Below are positions 17,199 to 26,970 of a DNA stretch of 64,000 nucleotides, one piece after another. The stretch is from JAIESQ01 sp964495375 (GTDB lineage: Bacteria > Planctomycetota > Planctomycetia > Pirellulales > JAEUIK01). The stretch is from contig CAZBWM010000011.1 in assembly GCA_964495375.1 (NCBI GenBank), positions 57,150 to 121,149 on the forward strand. The letters are read 5' to 3'. A program made the position numbers and the translations under genes. Each line of letters starts with the position of its first letter. Position 1 is the first letter of the stretch. The notes below the pieces were generated by a model. The model worked only from the letters and a program-made list of their open reading frames with translations, had not been told where the DNA came from and searched no databases.

Positions 17199-18857
17199 CT
17201 AGCTCCCCACCTCGGGCGGACCACCCCGTTCGAGGGTTGCCAAAAACTGTGCATCGCCGGGGGCCGGCTGTCGCGTGGCGGCCACCTGCGCCCGCCGCCG
17301 GCGATCGCTTCGGTTCATGCCCCAGACCACCAGCATGACTACGCCCAACAGCGCGGCCAGCACCACGCTGAACAGCCAGGTGTACGACTGCGCGGGAGGT
17401 TGCGGCACCCAGGTCGCCGCCCGGGCCAGAAACAGTGGTGCGAATTGCAGATGATGGTGGCCTGCCTCTTCGGCCAGCTCGCTCTGAAACGCCCACAGTT
17501 TGAAGAAGAACGCCGGTACGCGCACCAGCTCCGAGATGCGATCGCCCGTGGGCATGCCGGGCGGCAACTCTCGCAAATTGCAGGTCACCACCAGCGGACC
17601 GCTGTCGTCGTCTGCCGCTTTGGCTGGTGTGCCCTCGGGCGGAGCTTTCGCCGGCTCGTAGCGCACGCGGATGTCGCGAAAGATGAGATCGACTTCATAG
17701 TAGTGATCCAACGCAAAGCGGCGGCGGACGTCGGGATCGGTTACTTCGACGCGGATCGCCCGTCGGGCTACGCCTTCGAGCAAAACGAGTTTGCCGACTT
17801 CGCTGGCGGGATCTTGCAACAGCCGCTTAGCGACGGCGCCGCCGGCGGTCGGCGTAAGTCGGTCGGTCGCCGAGCCGGCGAGTTGTGCGGAGTCGGCATC
17901 GCCCACGCGCGCGAGCAGCTCGTAAAACGCCACCCGTTCTTCCGCGAGCAGCGGGCGCTTCTGGCGCACCGAGTCGAACAGGCCAAAATCCATCCCCAAA
18001 TCCCCCAGCGGAGATGAGGGATACCAGGCCAGACGCGGGGCGATCACGATGGGGGTTGGCTGGCCGGCCGCTTCACCCGCCTGCTTGGCCAGAATGCCGC
18101 TGGCGCCGACCCGCGCGCCGGTTGGTGGGTTCTGCTGCCAGTCCGTGGGAATCACATCGACATACACAACGGCCGGCTCGTCGCCGTCGAGCAGCAGCTC
18201 ACAGCGATAGTAATGCGGCAGCTCGAAACGTTCGGCCAGCTCCGGCGGCGGTGTTTCGGTCGTGATCGTGCGCAGTTGCCCGCTCACGGCGACGCGACTC
18301 CCTTTCGGTGGCAGACTGCCGAGCGCCAGTGGCTGCGCCCCCGGCACGAAGCCGCGCAACTCGAGCGCCGGCAAACGTCGCACCGCGTAAAGCAACTTCA
18401 GCAGGGCCTCGGTCTCGTCGGGCTGGATCGGCCGGCCATCCATGAGACTGCGAAAGTGGCTCTCGTCGACTCCCAACAACTCGAGCAGTTTTCGCAGCTC
18501 GGGGATCGATTGCCCGGTCGTGGCACTTCCGGCTGCCGACCCACTCGCGGAAGGTACCTCAGCTTCCGGACCCTCAGCACCGGGCGGCTCAGCGACCGGA
18601 CCGTCGACGACGGGAGCATCACTCGGGGGTAGGACATCGCTGGCCGACGCTGGCGCGCTGGCCGATGGGGGGGCGCTCGGCGGCGGCGCATTGACCGGTT
18701 GCGTAACTTCCTGCGCGCTGAGTTGCGCGGCCGAAGCTGCCAACAACATTGGAATCGCGGCCAGCAATCGCAGCGCGCTGCACCGGCCACGACAGCTCCG
18801 CTGGCCCAGCCAGCCACGGCATCCGGTTCTGATCTTGAACTGTCGCTCAATCAACAT
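17199..18857 (-). CDS. Membrane-anchored protein with two copies of a novel domain
   Basis: A 552-aa protein, function not recognised. It has a signal sequence (ALRLLAAIPMLLAASAAQLSA), a Pro/Ala-rich linker, and a C-terminal membrane helix (WLFSVVLAALLGVVMLVVWG) followed by a basic tail. Two similar domains lie between. The first contains LPHYYRCELLLDG and SGILAKQ...APRLAWYP. The second contains LDHYYEVDLIFRD, LPPGMPTGD and VPAFFFKLWAF...APLFLARAATW. The second matches the single domain of the neighbouring upstream gene. The shape suggests small beta-barrel (OB-like) domains facing the periplasm. Its ATG overlaps the upstream stop by 11 bases, so the two are coupled and probably partners. Confidence 0.75.
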   Translation of the reverse strand: MLIERQFKIRTGCRGWLGQRSCRGRCSALRLLAAIPMLLAASAAQLSAQEVTQPVNAPPPSAPPSASAPASASDVLPPSDAPVVDGPVAEPPGAEGPEAEVPSASGSAAGSATTGQSIPELRKLLELLGVDESHFRSLMDGRPIQPDETEALLKLLYAVRRLPALELRGFVPGAQPLALGSLPPKGSRVAVSGQLRTITTETPPPELAERFELPHYYRCELLLDGDEPAVVYVDVIPTDWQQNPPTGARVGASGILAKQAGEAAGQPTPIVIAPRLAWYPSSPLGDLGMDFGLFDSVRQKRPLLAEERVAFYELLARVGDADSAQLAGSATDRLTPTAGGAVAKRLLQDPASEVGKLVLLEGVARRAIRVEVTDPDVRRRFALDHYYEVDLIFRDIRVRYEPAKAPPEGTPAKAADDDSGPLVVTCNLRELPPGMPTGDRISELVRVPAFFFKLWAFQSELAEEAGHHHLQFAPLFLARAATWVPQPPAQSYTWLFSVVLAALLGVVMLVVWGMNRSDRRRRAQVAATRQPAPGDAQFLATLERGGPPEVGS

Positions 18858-20157
18858 TGGGCCAACCTTCGGCATCCGTCGACGCTTCGAGACTCGCCAG
18901 TTCGCCCGGCGGCAATGTTGCCGCCATGGGGCCTGGCGCATCGGTAACTCGTCGCGGCGGCGGCGCAATTTCGATCGGTTTGTTGCCCTGGGCGATTAGA
19001 TACCGCGAATACTTCGAGTCGCGCCGCCCAAAAGTCCACAGCACGGTAACGAACAACAACGCCACCACGGCCGTCAGGCCGATCACCCAGTAGGGGATGG
19101 GCTCGGCGGCGGCGCGTTGCGGGGCCAGCGGGTTTGGTCGCCAGTCGACCGAGGCGGCCAGCACCAGCGGCGCGAGCCGGATCGTGTCGCGCGCCGAGTA
19201 AACCCAGCGCTTGAAGAAAATGCCCGACAGCCGGACGGGTTCGTCGAGCTTGTCGCCGAGCGGGAAGTTATCCGGCAACTTCAAGCAATAGATGGCAATC
19301 GGCGAAGCTCCGTTGTCCTCAGGGCGCAACCAAAGCTGGTAGTAGCGCTCAATCCCTTGATCGTTGGCGGGCGCCTGCTTTTCGACTGCCATCCAGATGG
19401 AGCCGACCAGATCGATGACCTTGCCGCGATACGCGGTCGGTTGACGAAACAACTGCGCGAAGGTGACCGTTCCGGTCGACTCGCGCGCCAGCTCGGCCGG
19501 TGGCGTGTCGCGCAATCGCGCCAACAGGCGATACCAAATCACACTGTCCTCGGGTCGAAAATAGGTATCGTCCTGCACCTTGGCCAACAGCGCGGCGTCG
19601 CTTGGCGTAGGGGCCGCGGGAGCTGCCGGAGAGGTGGCCGGCGCAGTGTTCGATTCCGCTGGTGGCGCATCAGCAGGCGCGGTCGTCGGCGGATTATCGG
19701 CCGCCGCTGGCGGATCAGCGTCGAGCGGCACATCCGGCGCATCGTCCGCAGGGGGTGTATTCTCCGCGGGCCGTGCTTCGCCCGCCGGTGGAGCGTCGTC
19801 GTGAGGCATCGGATGATCGAGCGGCACGTCGGGCGGATCGTCGGACACTAATTCTGATAGCGGCGCTGGCTCGGGCCCGGCGCCGGCGGGCGGGTTGGCC
19901 TGCTGCTCGGGCCCCACCATGCTCACCACGGGTTCGCCGGGTTCACGGTGGGCGTGCCAGCGGGTGTCGATGTTGTCGGCCGGTCGCGAGCCGAGCCGCG
20001 TCGCCCCCCGCATCAGGGTCGCCATCCGCTCGGGGTCGCCCCCTTCCTGGAACATCAGCAGGGCAAAGCCGGTGGCCATCACCAGCATCCACAGATAGCG
20101 GTGGCTGTGGCGATTGAGGAATTTCGGGCTACTGGCAGGCCGCCTAAAGTCGAGCAC
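18847..20157 (-). CDS. Membrane protein paralogous to its downstream neighbour
   Basis: A 436-aa protein, function not recognised. It starts at a GTG preceded by a G-run. A membrane helix (YLWMLVMATGFALLMF) lies near residues 21-36, followed by a long acidic and Pro/Ala-rich linker (about 70-190). One globular domain follows (about 200-330) with WYRLLARLRD, GKVIDLVGSIW, ERYYQLWLRP, LPDNFPLGD and LSGIFFKRWVY. A second membrane helix (YWVIGLTAVVALLFVTVLW) and a cytosolic tail end it. The domain and the following helix match the C-terminal half of the next gene. The pair looks like an envelope complex conserved in planctomycetes, but no activity can be named. Confidence 0.75.
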   Translation of the reverse strand: MLDFRRPASSPKFLNRHSHRYLWMLVMATGFALLMFQEGGDPERMATLMRGATRLGSRPADNIDTRWHAHREPGEPVVSMVGPEQQANPPAGAGPEPAPLSELVSDDPPDVPLDHPMPHDDAPPAGEARPAENTPPADDAPDVPLDADPPAAADNPPTTAPADAPPAESNTAPATSPAAPAAPTPSDAALLAKVQDDTYFRPEDSVIWYRLLARLRDTPPAELARESTGTVTFAQLFRQPTAYRGKVIDLVGSIWMAVEKQAPANDQGIERYYQLWLRPEDNGASPIAIYCLKLPDNFPLGDKLDEPVRLSGIFFKRWVYSARDTIRLAPLVLAASVDWRPNPLAPQRAAAEPIPYWVIGLTAVVALLFVTVLWTFGRRDSKYSRYLIAQGNKPIEIAPPPRRVTDAPGPMAATLPPGELASLEASTDAEGWPNVD

Positions 20158-20576
20158 GGAGCAGGCCCCCCTGGTCGCAGGTGAGAATGCCGGTCGCAGA
20201 TTGGAATGCCGGCCGTCGCGGCGGCATAATACGATTCTACCGCGTGGCGGCGCGTCAAGGCGAACGGGCCGCCGTGTCGGGGACTGCCCGACGGGCGATT
20301 TGAGGCCGCCGGGGAATAATTCCCAGACCTTCGACCGATTCCGAGGTAGGAACAGAGATTCAAATCGCTTCCAATAGCGATGTTACGTCCGCACTGGTTA
20401 AGCCGACGGTCAGGTGGCAGGCGTGTAACTTGGTATTGCATGCAGAGGGGTAGGGCATGCAGACCAGTCGGCGGAGCGCAGGCATCCGCTGACCCATCAC
20501 GTAATGCCCACCACCAGGCCGGCTGGCAGGGCAGCAATTCCCGTGACCGCTTTCCAGGTCGAGAGGCACGATTGTC
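20158..20576. other. Divergent intergenic region, no gene seen
   Basis: It separates the minus-strand membrane-protein pair from the ECF sigma gene and should hold both promoters. AT-richer words near 20224-20237 (CATAATACGATTCTA) could carry a minus-strand -10, but no good -35 at correct spacing was found. A 9-base direct repeat GAATGCCGG lies at about 20186 and 20206. Nothing else stands out. Confidence 0.45.
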
Positions 20577-21125
20577 GTGGCATTGTCGCTGGCAGATTTC
20601 GATCGACTCGTCGCGGACCATGCGGCGCCGTTGTATCGAATGGCCTACCGGCTGCTAGGCGACCGCTTCGAGGCCGAGGACGCCGTGCAAGACACGTTTC
20701 GTTCGGCCTGGAACAGTCGCGAGCGGTTCGATCCCTTGCGTGGCGAGCGCGTCTGGCTGGCGACGATTCTGCGCCGCCGCGTTGCCGATCGTTGGCGCCG
20801 CCGCCGCTTGCCGAGCGTCACGGCCGGCGATCGCCTGATCGAAGTCGCTGCCCCCGCCGTACATCCGGCAGCACACGAATACACTGACGAGACGCAACAA
20901 GCGCTCGATCGGTTGCCGGCCGAATTGCGCGAGACGCTGCTCTTGGTCGTCGTCGGCGAACTGACGCATCAAGAAACCGCGCACCTGTTGGGAATCCCGT
21001 TGGGCACCGTGCTGTCGCGCGTGGCGCGGGCTCGCAAGCGTCTCCGCGAGTTCCTGCGAGCCACACCGGGCGAGGCCGAAGAGCCGCCGCGGTTGCGGGT
21101 GCGCCGCGACGCGGGGGCCGGCTAG
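20577..21125 (+). CDS. ECF-family RNA polymerase sigma factor
   Basis: A 182-aa sigma-70 family factor with only regions 2 and 4. Region 2 includes LYRMAYRLLGDRFEAEDAVQDTF and the -10-reading part with WLATILRRRVADRWRRRR. Region 4 includes LPAELRETLLLVVVGELTHQETAHLLG and IPLGTVLSRVARARKRLRE as the helix-turn-helix. The start is a GTG with GAGAGG upstream. ECF factors are usually held by a membrane anti-sigma factor encoded next door; the VWA gene that follows 53 bases later is the candidate. Confidence 0.92.
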   Translation: MALSLADFDRLVADHAAPLYRMAYRLLGDRFEAEDAVQDTFRSAWNSRERFDPLRGERVWLATILRRRVADRWRRRRLPSVTAGDRLIEVAAPAVHPAAHEYTDETQQALDRLPAELRETLLLVVVGELTHQETAHLLGIPLGTVLSRVARARKRLREFLRATPGEAEEPPRLRVRRDAGAG

Positions 21126-21178
21126 CCTTTGGTTTCATGGGCGAACGCTTACGTTAACGATTGACTCCGTCACGAACC

Positions 21179-23518
21179 ATGCTCGAACCCGACGACCATC
21201 TCGACGCCGAACTCGACGCGCGACTCCGCGACGTGCGACTGCCTGAGCAGTTGTTTGCGTCGTTGGTCGATTTGGCGCGCGCCGCGGACGACGGCCAGCA
21301 ACAGGGGTCGCGGCCGGGCGAAGTCACCAGCAATTCACAAGACGGCCAACACGTCAACGGCCAGCACCTCAACGACCAGCATGTCGAAGAGCAGTTGCGC
21401 GAAGTGCCGATACCGCGGCGCGTCTCCAAGCGACTGCGTCATATTCCGCGCACGCAGGGGGCACGCACCGAGGGGCGCACGCCCGGCGAGTTGCTGCGCG
21501 CCGAGCGCTTGCCCGACGAATTGCCGTTTGAAGCAGAAATCGATCGCTGCCTGCGGGCGGTGGCGGTGCCGCCACAGCTCGAGGCGCGGCTCGGGCGCAT
21601 TCCATTGGAGTCGGCGCGCTCGCGACGTCGGTTCTGGCAAGTGGCCGTGGCCGCCGCGCTGGTGGTGGCGGTCGGTTGGGCGGTCTCGGGGCCGGTCTGG
21701 CAAATCGCCGTCGGCCCCAAGACTGATAAGCCGGCGCTTGAGCTTCCGGCCAATCCGGCCCCTCGCCTGGCCGCGGGACACACTGCGCCGTCATCTGACG
21801 AAGAGTTAGTAACAATTGAACCCCCCGTGCGGCCCGTGCCCGATCCTTTAGAACCGGTCGCGCCGGCCGAGTTGGCGATTCCGATCCCTGGGATCGAGTC
21901 GGACGATCCGCTGCTGACAAACCGTGAGTCTACGACGGGTGACGACGTGGCCACCTCCCCGGCCATCGATCCGGTGCTCACGGTCGACGATCCGGCCCGT
22001 CGCGCGGCGCTCCTAACCGACGTGGCGGAAACGCCGTGGGGCGTGTTTGCGGCCAACGCGGCCTTCGATGAGCTGCCCGATCTGCACAAGGCGCGCGGCT
22101 TGGCGCCGCGTGGTTTCGAGCCCCCCGTGCACGAGGCCTGGGACAACCTCTTCCTGCGCCAGTATCGCGTCCATCCGCTGGTGTCGGCGGCCGCGCTACC
22201 AGAAATTTCTCCCCCGCTGACGCGCGCCGTGGCGAGCTACGAGCTCTGGAACCAGTACCTCGATGCGGGAGAGTTGCCGCCGGCCGACAGCGTCCGCACC
22301 GAGGAATTTCTGGCGGGAGTCGACTATGGGTTCGCGCCCCCCACGGGGCAAGCCATTGGGATTCGCACAGCACTCGGGCCCTGCCCCTGGGGTGGCCCCG
22401 ATCGTTACCTGCTGTTGATCGGCCTGCAGGCAGCCGACTTGCCTCGGCCCGCGGGCATGGCCACGAGCTTGACGATCGCGGTCGATGTTTCGGCGAGCAT
22501 GCAGCGCAGTGGCCGGCTTGAAGTGGCGCAGCGGGCTCTCGCGCGGTTGATCGACGAGTTGGGCCCCGACGATCGGTTGTCGTTGGTCACGTTTGGCAGC
22601 CGGGCCCGCGTCGTGATTGAAGAAGCCGGTGCCGAAGATCGCGCCGCGTTGCTCGAAGCGCTGACGGCGCTCGAGCCCGAAAGTTCGACGAACCTTGGTG
22701 CGGGTTTGCAATTGGCCTACGCCGTGGCCGAAGCGAGCCCGGCCGCGGGGTTGCGCCGCCGCGTGGCGCTCGTCACCGATGGACTCACCGAGCTCGATCC
22801 GCTCACCGCGCAACAGATTGAAGCGGGCCTCCAGAAATCGCGCGCCGCGGGCATCGATCTGGCGGTCATCGACGCCAGTGGCGAACCACAAGGGGAAGCC
22901 GCCTTGAAAATGGTGGCCGGCTGGGCCGAACGGCCGTTGCGGCAGGCCTCGTCGGCCGTTGAGCTCGGCCGCGCCTTGCGCGAAGCGCTCTGGGATCAAT
23001 CGCAAGTGGTCGCCACCGGCGCGCGGCTGACCGTGCGGTTCGATCCGACCACGGTCGCGCGGTATCGCCTGGTCGGGCATGAGGCCACGGCCGTTGCCGG
23101 TTTGTTGCCCGCCACGGTCGCCGCCGATTTGTACGTGCGCGACACGGCGGTCGTCCTCTTCGAGTTGGAGCTCGAGCCGGCCGGCGTGGCCGCTGAGTTG
23201 GCTCACGCGCGGGTGTCGTGGCAGAATCCGGCCGACGGCAACCTGGCCGAAGTCGATCAACCGATCAGTCGCCGGCAGATCGCTGCGACCTTCCGCGAAG
23301 CGGCCCTCCCCCTGCAAGCAGCCACCGTGGCGGCGCTCGCCGCGGAGCTGCTGCGAAACTCGCACTACGTGCAGGGGAGCAACTGGGCCCAGGCGCGCGA
23401 GCTGGCCGCGGATGTCAACCGTCAACTGGCAGCCCAGCCCGGTTTTGTTCGACTCACGCGGCAGATCCAGCGCACGGCCGAGGCGCGCGGCTTCCGTGGG
23501 CGAGCTCGCGGGCAGTGA
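21179..23518 (+). CDS. Membrane VWA protein with threefold N-terminal repeat, possible anti-sigma
   Basis: A 779-aa protein next to the ECF sigma gene. The cytosolic N-terminus (1-150) has three related segments: LRDVRLPEQLFASL, LREVPIPRRVSKRL and LRAVAVPPQLEARL. A single membrane helix spans about 153-172, then a Pro-rich linker. A von Willebrand A domain (about 428-610) has the metal-site motif DVSAS and a STNLGAGLQLAY segment. The C-terminal part resembles YfbK-type VWA proteins. Topology puts VWA outside and the repeats inside, as expected for a sensor that controls the sigma factor. That role is inference; no canonical zinc anti-sigma motif is present. The ATG at 21179 was chosen over a TTG at 21161. 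Confidence 0.75.
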   Translation: MLEPDDHLDAELDARLRDVRLPEQLFASLVDLARAADDGQQQGSRPGEVTSNSQDGQHVNGQHLNDQHVEEQLREVPIPRRVSKRLRHIPRTQGARTEGRTPGELLRAERLPDELPFEAEIDRCLRAVAVPPQLEARLGRIPLESARSRRRFWQVAVAAALVVAVGWAVSGPVWQIAVGPKTDKPALELPANPAPRLAAGHTAPSSDEELVTIEPPVRPVPDPLEPVAPAELAIPIPGIESDDPLLTNRESTTGDDVATSPAIDPVLTVDDPARRAALLTDVAETPWGVFAANAAFDELPDLHKARGLAPRGFEPPVHEAWDNLFLRQYRVHPLVSAAALPEISPPLTRAVASYELWNQYLDAGELPPADSVRTEEFLAGVDYGFAPPTGQAIGIRTALGPCPWGGPDRYLLLIGLQAADLPRPAGMATSLTIAVDVSASMQRSGRLEVAQRALARLIDELGPDDRLSLVTFGSRARVVIEEAGAEDRAALLEALTALEPESSTNLGAGLQLAYAVAEASPAAGLRRRVALVTDGLTELDPLTAQQIEAGLQKSRAAGIDLAVIDASGEPQGEAALKMVAGWAERPLRQASSAVELGRALREALWDQSQVVATGARLTVRFDPTTVARYRLVGHEATAVAGLLPATVAADLYVRDTAVVLFELELEPAGVAAELAHARVSWQNPADGNLAEVDQPISRRQIAATFREAALPLQAATVAALAAELLRNSHYVQGSNWAQARELAADVNRQLAAQPGFVRLTRQIQRTAEARGFRGRARGQ

Positions 23519-23685
23519 GGCGCGTGGCTTCCGGCAGACGCAATCCAACACGTGGTGGCCAGTCGCTGGCGCGCGGGCCAGGCCGCGCCCGAGCGAACTC
23601 CCTTCGAGACCAGGCCCGAGCGCGCGATTTTAACGACGGCAACGGTCAAGCGGCTCGCTGTCAGCCAACATGAACAACCGGCAAC

Positions 23686-23712
23686 TTGAAGATGGCTGGC
23701 CGGCCTTATAAC
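23686..23712 (+). promoter_or_regulatory. Candidate sigma-70 promoter for the repeat-protein/ExbBD unit
   Basis: TTGAAG (23686-23691) and TATAAC (23707-23712) are separated by 15 bases and lie about 40 bases before the ATG at 23754. Spacing is short, so this is tentative. Confidence 0.4.
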
Positions 23713-23753
23713 GTGGAAGCGTGGTAGATCGAGTGTCGTCAAGGACGTCAGTC

Positions 23754-26700
23754 ATGAAAGCGTGCATCCGGCGGCGGATGTTGCTCTGGAGCTGCGCGCT
23801 GGCGCTCCGGGGCTGCGCGCCGGCAATCTGCTGCTGCGCATTGGCACTCTGGAACTGCGCAGTGCCGGCGGCGCGCGGCGCCGAGCCGTTTGAAGCCTTT
23901 CTCGAAGGGCTCCGGCGACGGCAGCTCTACGACATGGCCACGGCCTATCTCGAGCAGATGCAGTCGAGCCCCCTGGTCTCGGAAGCGCAAAAGCAAACGA
24001 TCCCGCTTGAGCTCGGGATGACGATCGTCGAAGAAGCCCGCGCCACACGCGACACGCAGCAGCGTCTGAAGCGATTGGAAGACGCCCGCGGCCACTTTGA
24101 CCAGTTCCTCAAGGCCCATCCGCAACACGCGCTGGCGGCCGAAGCGGCTACGCAGTTGGGGGGCTTGCTGATCGAGCGTGGCAAAACGCTCCTGGAGATC
24201 GCCAAGCGCCCCAATCAGGCGGCGCAAAAGGACGAGCTCACCAACCAGGCCCGCAAGCTGTTCGCCGACGCGACGACGGTCTTCAACGACGCCCAAAAAC
24301 AATTCGAAGAGGCCGTCAAGAAGTTTCCGAAAGGGCAGATCGATTCCAAGGAGCGCGCCCTGATCGAGGGCCGCAACCAGGCACGGTACGCCGTGCTGCG
24401 GGCGCGGCTCTGGTCGGGCATGGTGCTCTATGAATCGTCGAAGGCCTACCCACCCGATTCGCCCGATGCCAAGCGCCTGCTGACCGAGTCGGCCGCCAAG
24501 TTCGAGGAAATGTATAAGAAGAACGGCACCCTGCCTCAGGGCTTGTACGCGCGCCTGTGGCAGTCCCGTTCGCTGCTGGAACTGGGCGAAGCCGCGAAGT
24601 CCACCTTGTATCTCGAAGAGCTGCTGGCCAAGGTGCCCGGCAATGCCGACGGCGACCTGCGCACGTTGCGCCGCAAGTCGGTCCACCTGGCGCTACAAAG
24701 CTACTTGCACGAGAAGGAAAAGAAATACGACAAAGCGATCGAAGAAGGGGAGAAGTGGCTCACCGACGCCCGCGGCACCGAGGACCGCACGAACGAGGGC
24801 CCCGCGATCCGCTGGTACCTGGCGCAGGCTTACCTGCTGCGCGCTCGCGCGCTCCCCGATGACGACAAGAACAAGAAGAAAGGGCTGAGTGCGGCCGCCG
24901 GTCACGCGGCGCAAGTCGGCAAGATCACAGGCGAGTTCCAAAAGGAGGCCCGCGCCCTGGCGGCGGAGTTGCGCGATCAAGAGGCGACCGATCCCGAAGC
25001 CAAGACGTTTGTCGAAGCCCGCACGGCCGGCCGCGACGCGCTCGACGAAGTATCGGCCTTCGACGCGCAAATCAAAACGGCGCAGTCGACCCACCAGGAA
25101 GAAGACAAGGTGCCCGCCTGGCAGGAGCAGCGTACCGCGGCGCTGGCCAAGGCGCTCGACCAGTTTCTCCTGGCGATGAAGCTGCGCGACGAGGAGACCA
25201 CGCTCGACCAGATCAACGAGGTGCGTTACTTCATCGCGTACATCTACTACTTGCAAGACCGGCACTACGACGGCGCGGTGCTCGGCGAGTTTGTGGTCCG
25301 CCGCTATCCGCGGCACGCCTCGGCCAAATCGGCCGCCAAGATCGCGCTGGCCTGCTGGGTGAAAGCTTATAACGCCTTGGCCGCCGACAAACGGCAACTC
25401 GAAGTCGAGCACATGGGCACAGTGGCCAAGCTCATCGAGTCGAATTTCCCAGGCACGCCCGAAGCCAACGACGCTTGGATGATTCTGGGAGACGTGGCGC
25501 TGCGCGACGGCAACTTGAAAGCCGCCGCGGAACACTTCGGCCACATCCCGGCCGACGCGCCGGGCCGCCCCGAGGCGGATCTCAAACAGGGTCAGGCCAC
25601 CTGGCAGCGCTATCTCGCGGCGTCGAAGTTGCCCGAAGAAGAGCGGCTGCCGCCGGCCGAGCTCGATGCCTTGGCCACCGAAGCCCGCACCTTGCTGGAA
25701 CGTGGCCGCGCGACGATGCGCAAATCGGTCGAAAGCGGCGGCGAGCTGACCTTCTCCTTGTTGGCCAGCGAACTTTACTTGGCGCAGTTGCACAACGGTG
25801 TCGGTCAATACGACCAGGCAGTCGCCATTCTGGAGTTGCCGAGCACCGGTCCCTTGGCGCTGGTCGAGGCCAAGAACCCGTTGGCCGAGCGCGGCAATTT
25901 CGCGGCCGAAGTCTGGAAGGCGGCGCTCCGCGCGAACGTCGGCTTGCAGAAGCTCGAAGCGGCCGAGAAAGCGATGACCGCGCTGGAGCAGCGTTTCGCC
26001 GGATCGTTGGAGGGAGAAGCGGCGCTTACCCGGCTGTACGTCACGCTGGGGCTCGAGCTCGAAGAACAAGTCGCCCGCCTCCAAGCCCAAGGCAAAAAGG
26101 AAGAGCTCACCCGCGTGCTCGATGGTTTCAAGCTGTTCTTGGATCGCATTCTGTCGCGACAGCAAGGGCTCACCTACAACGCGCTGAACTGGGTGGCCGA
26201 GACTTACTTCCGCATGGGGCAAGGGCTCGGTGTCGGCGCCGACGGCGCTCCCACGCCGCAGGCCCTGGCCTACTACCAGCAAGGGACCGTCGCTTTCCAG
26301 AAGTTGCTCGAAATGGTCGGCAAAGACCCCGCCATGGCCGGCAACCTCAACGGCGTGCGCGTCCGCCTGGTGCGCTGCCAGCGCGCCCAGGGAGACTTCG
26401 CCGGGGCCATGACGCAGTTGCGCACCATCCTCCACGAGAACGCCAACATTCTCGATGCCCAGAAAGAAGCCGCCTACACGTTACAACTGTGGGGCGCCAA
26501 AGATCCCATGAACTACGTGCGGGCCTGCAACGGCCTGAAGGTCGATTCCAAGCAGCCCGATCAAGGCGAGGTGTGGGGTTGGCTCGGGCTCGGGCGGCGC
26601 ATTCAGCGCGTCGAGAAGTATCGCTCGCTGTATGACGAATCGCGCTACAACGTCGCCGAGTGCAGCTATCGCCTCGCACTGACCAAGCAAGGGCAGGAGC

Positions 26701-26915
26701 GCACCGATGGCCTCGGCAAGGTCGAGCGAATGATCGACACCATCGCTCAGGGCGATCCCAGTCTTGGCGGCGAAGAATGGCGAACCAAGTACGATCGATT
26801 GCTCAAGCAAGTACAAAAGGCGGTCGGCAAAAAGGCCGACGGCCTCTCAGCGCTCGGCCTGAAGGTCGAGTCGGCCAGCAGCGCCAACGGCGCAGCGCCG
26901 ACACCCGCGAGATAA
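23754..26915 (+). CDS. Large secreted TPR-like repeat protein
   Basis: A 1053-aa protein of helical repeats, with paired helices such as AEAATQLGGLLIERGKTLLEIAK, broken by linkers, throughout; this is the look of a TPR/Sel1-type solenoid. The N-terminal signal is unusual: eight or so Cys residues within the hydrophobic leader (WSCALAL, GCAPAICCCALALWNC), then cleavage near AARGAEP. Ribosome site AAGGA lies 8 bases before the ATG. It heads a run with a second repeat protein, one ExbB-like and two ExbD-like genes. A periplasmic scaffold working with that proton-driven channel is the simplest reading. Confidence 0.75.
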   Translation: MKACIRRRMLLWSCALALRGCAPAICCCALALWNCAVPAARGAEPFEAFLEGLRRRQLYDMATAYLEQMQSSPLVSEAQKQTIPLELGMTIVEEARATRDTQQRLKRLEDARGHFDQFLKAHPQHALAAEAATQLGGLLIERGKTLLEIAKRPNQAAQKDELTNQARKLFADATTVFNDAQKQFEEAVKKFPKGQIDSKERALIEGRNQARYAVLRARLWSGMVLYESSKAYPPDSPDAKRLLTESAAKFEEMYKKNGTLPQGLYARLWQSRSLLELGEAAKSTLYLEELLAKVPGNADGDLRTLRRKSVHLALQSYLHEKEKKYDKAIEEGEKWLTDARGTEDRTNEGPAIRWYLAQAYLLRARALPDDDKNKKKGLSAAAGHAAQVGKITGEFQKEARALAAELRDQEATDPEAKTFVEARTAGRDALDEVSAFDAQIKTAQSTHQEEDKVPAWQEQRTAALAKALDQFLLAMKLRDEETTLDQINEVRYFIAYIYYLQDRHYDGAVLGEFVVRRYPRHASAKSAAKIALACWVKAYNALAADKRQLEVEHMGTVAKLIESNFPGTPEANDAWMILGDVALRDGNLKAAAEHFGHIPADAPGRPEADLKQGQATWQRYLAASKLPEEERLPPAELDALATEARTLLERGRATMRKSVESGGELTFSLLASELYLAQLHNGVGQYDQAVAILELPSTGPLALVEAKNPLAERGNFAAEVWKAALRANVGLQKLEAAEKAMTALEQRFAGSLEGEAALTRLYVTLGLELEEQVARLQAQGKKEELTRVLDGFKLFLDRILSRQQGLTYNALNWVAETYFRMGQGLGVGADGAPTPQALAYYQQGTVAFQKLLEMVGKDPAMAGNLNGVRVRLVRCQRAQGDFAGAMTQLRTILHENANILDAQKEAAYTLQLWGAKDPMNYVRACNGLKVDSKQPDQGEVWGWLGLGRRIQRVEKYRSLYDESRYNVAECSYRLALTKQGQERTDGLGKVERMIDTIAQGDPSLGGEEWRTKYDRLLKQVQKAVGKKADGLSALGLKVESASSANGAAPTPAR

Positions 26916-26970
26916 AACTCCACCGACGACTAGTCTCTGATCACTGACCACTAGCCACTGACTACTACCC

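Noticed and set aside
24693..26435. A 580-codon antisense frame within the large TPR-like gene
   Set aside because: Shadow of the helical-repeat gene; no domain and no ribosome site.
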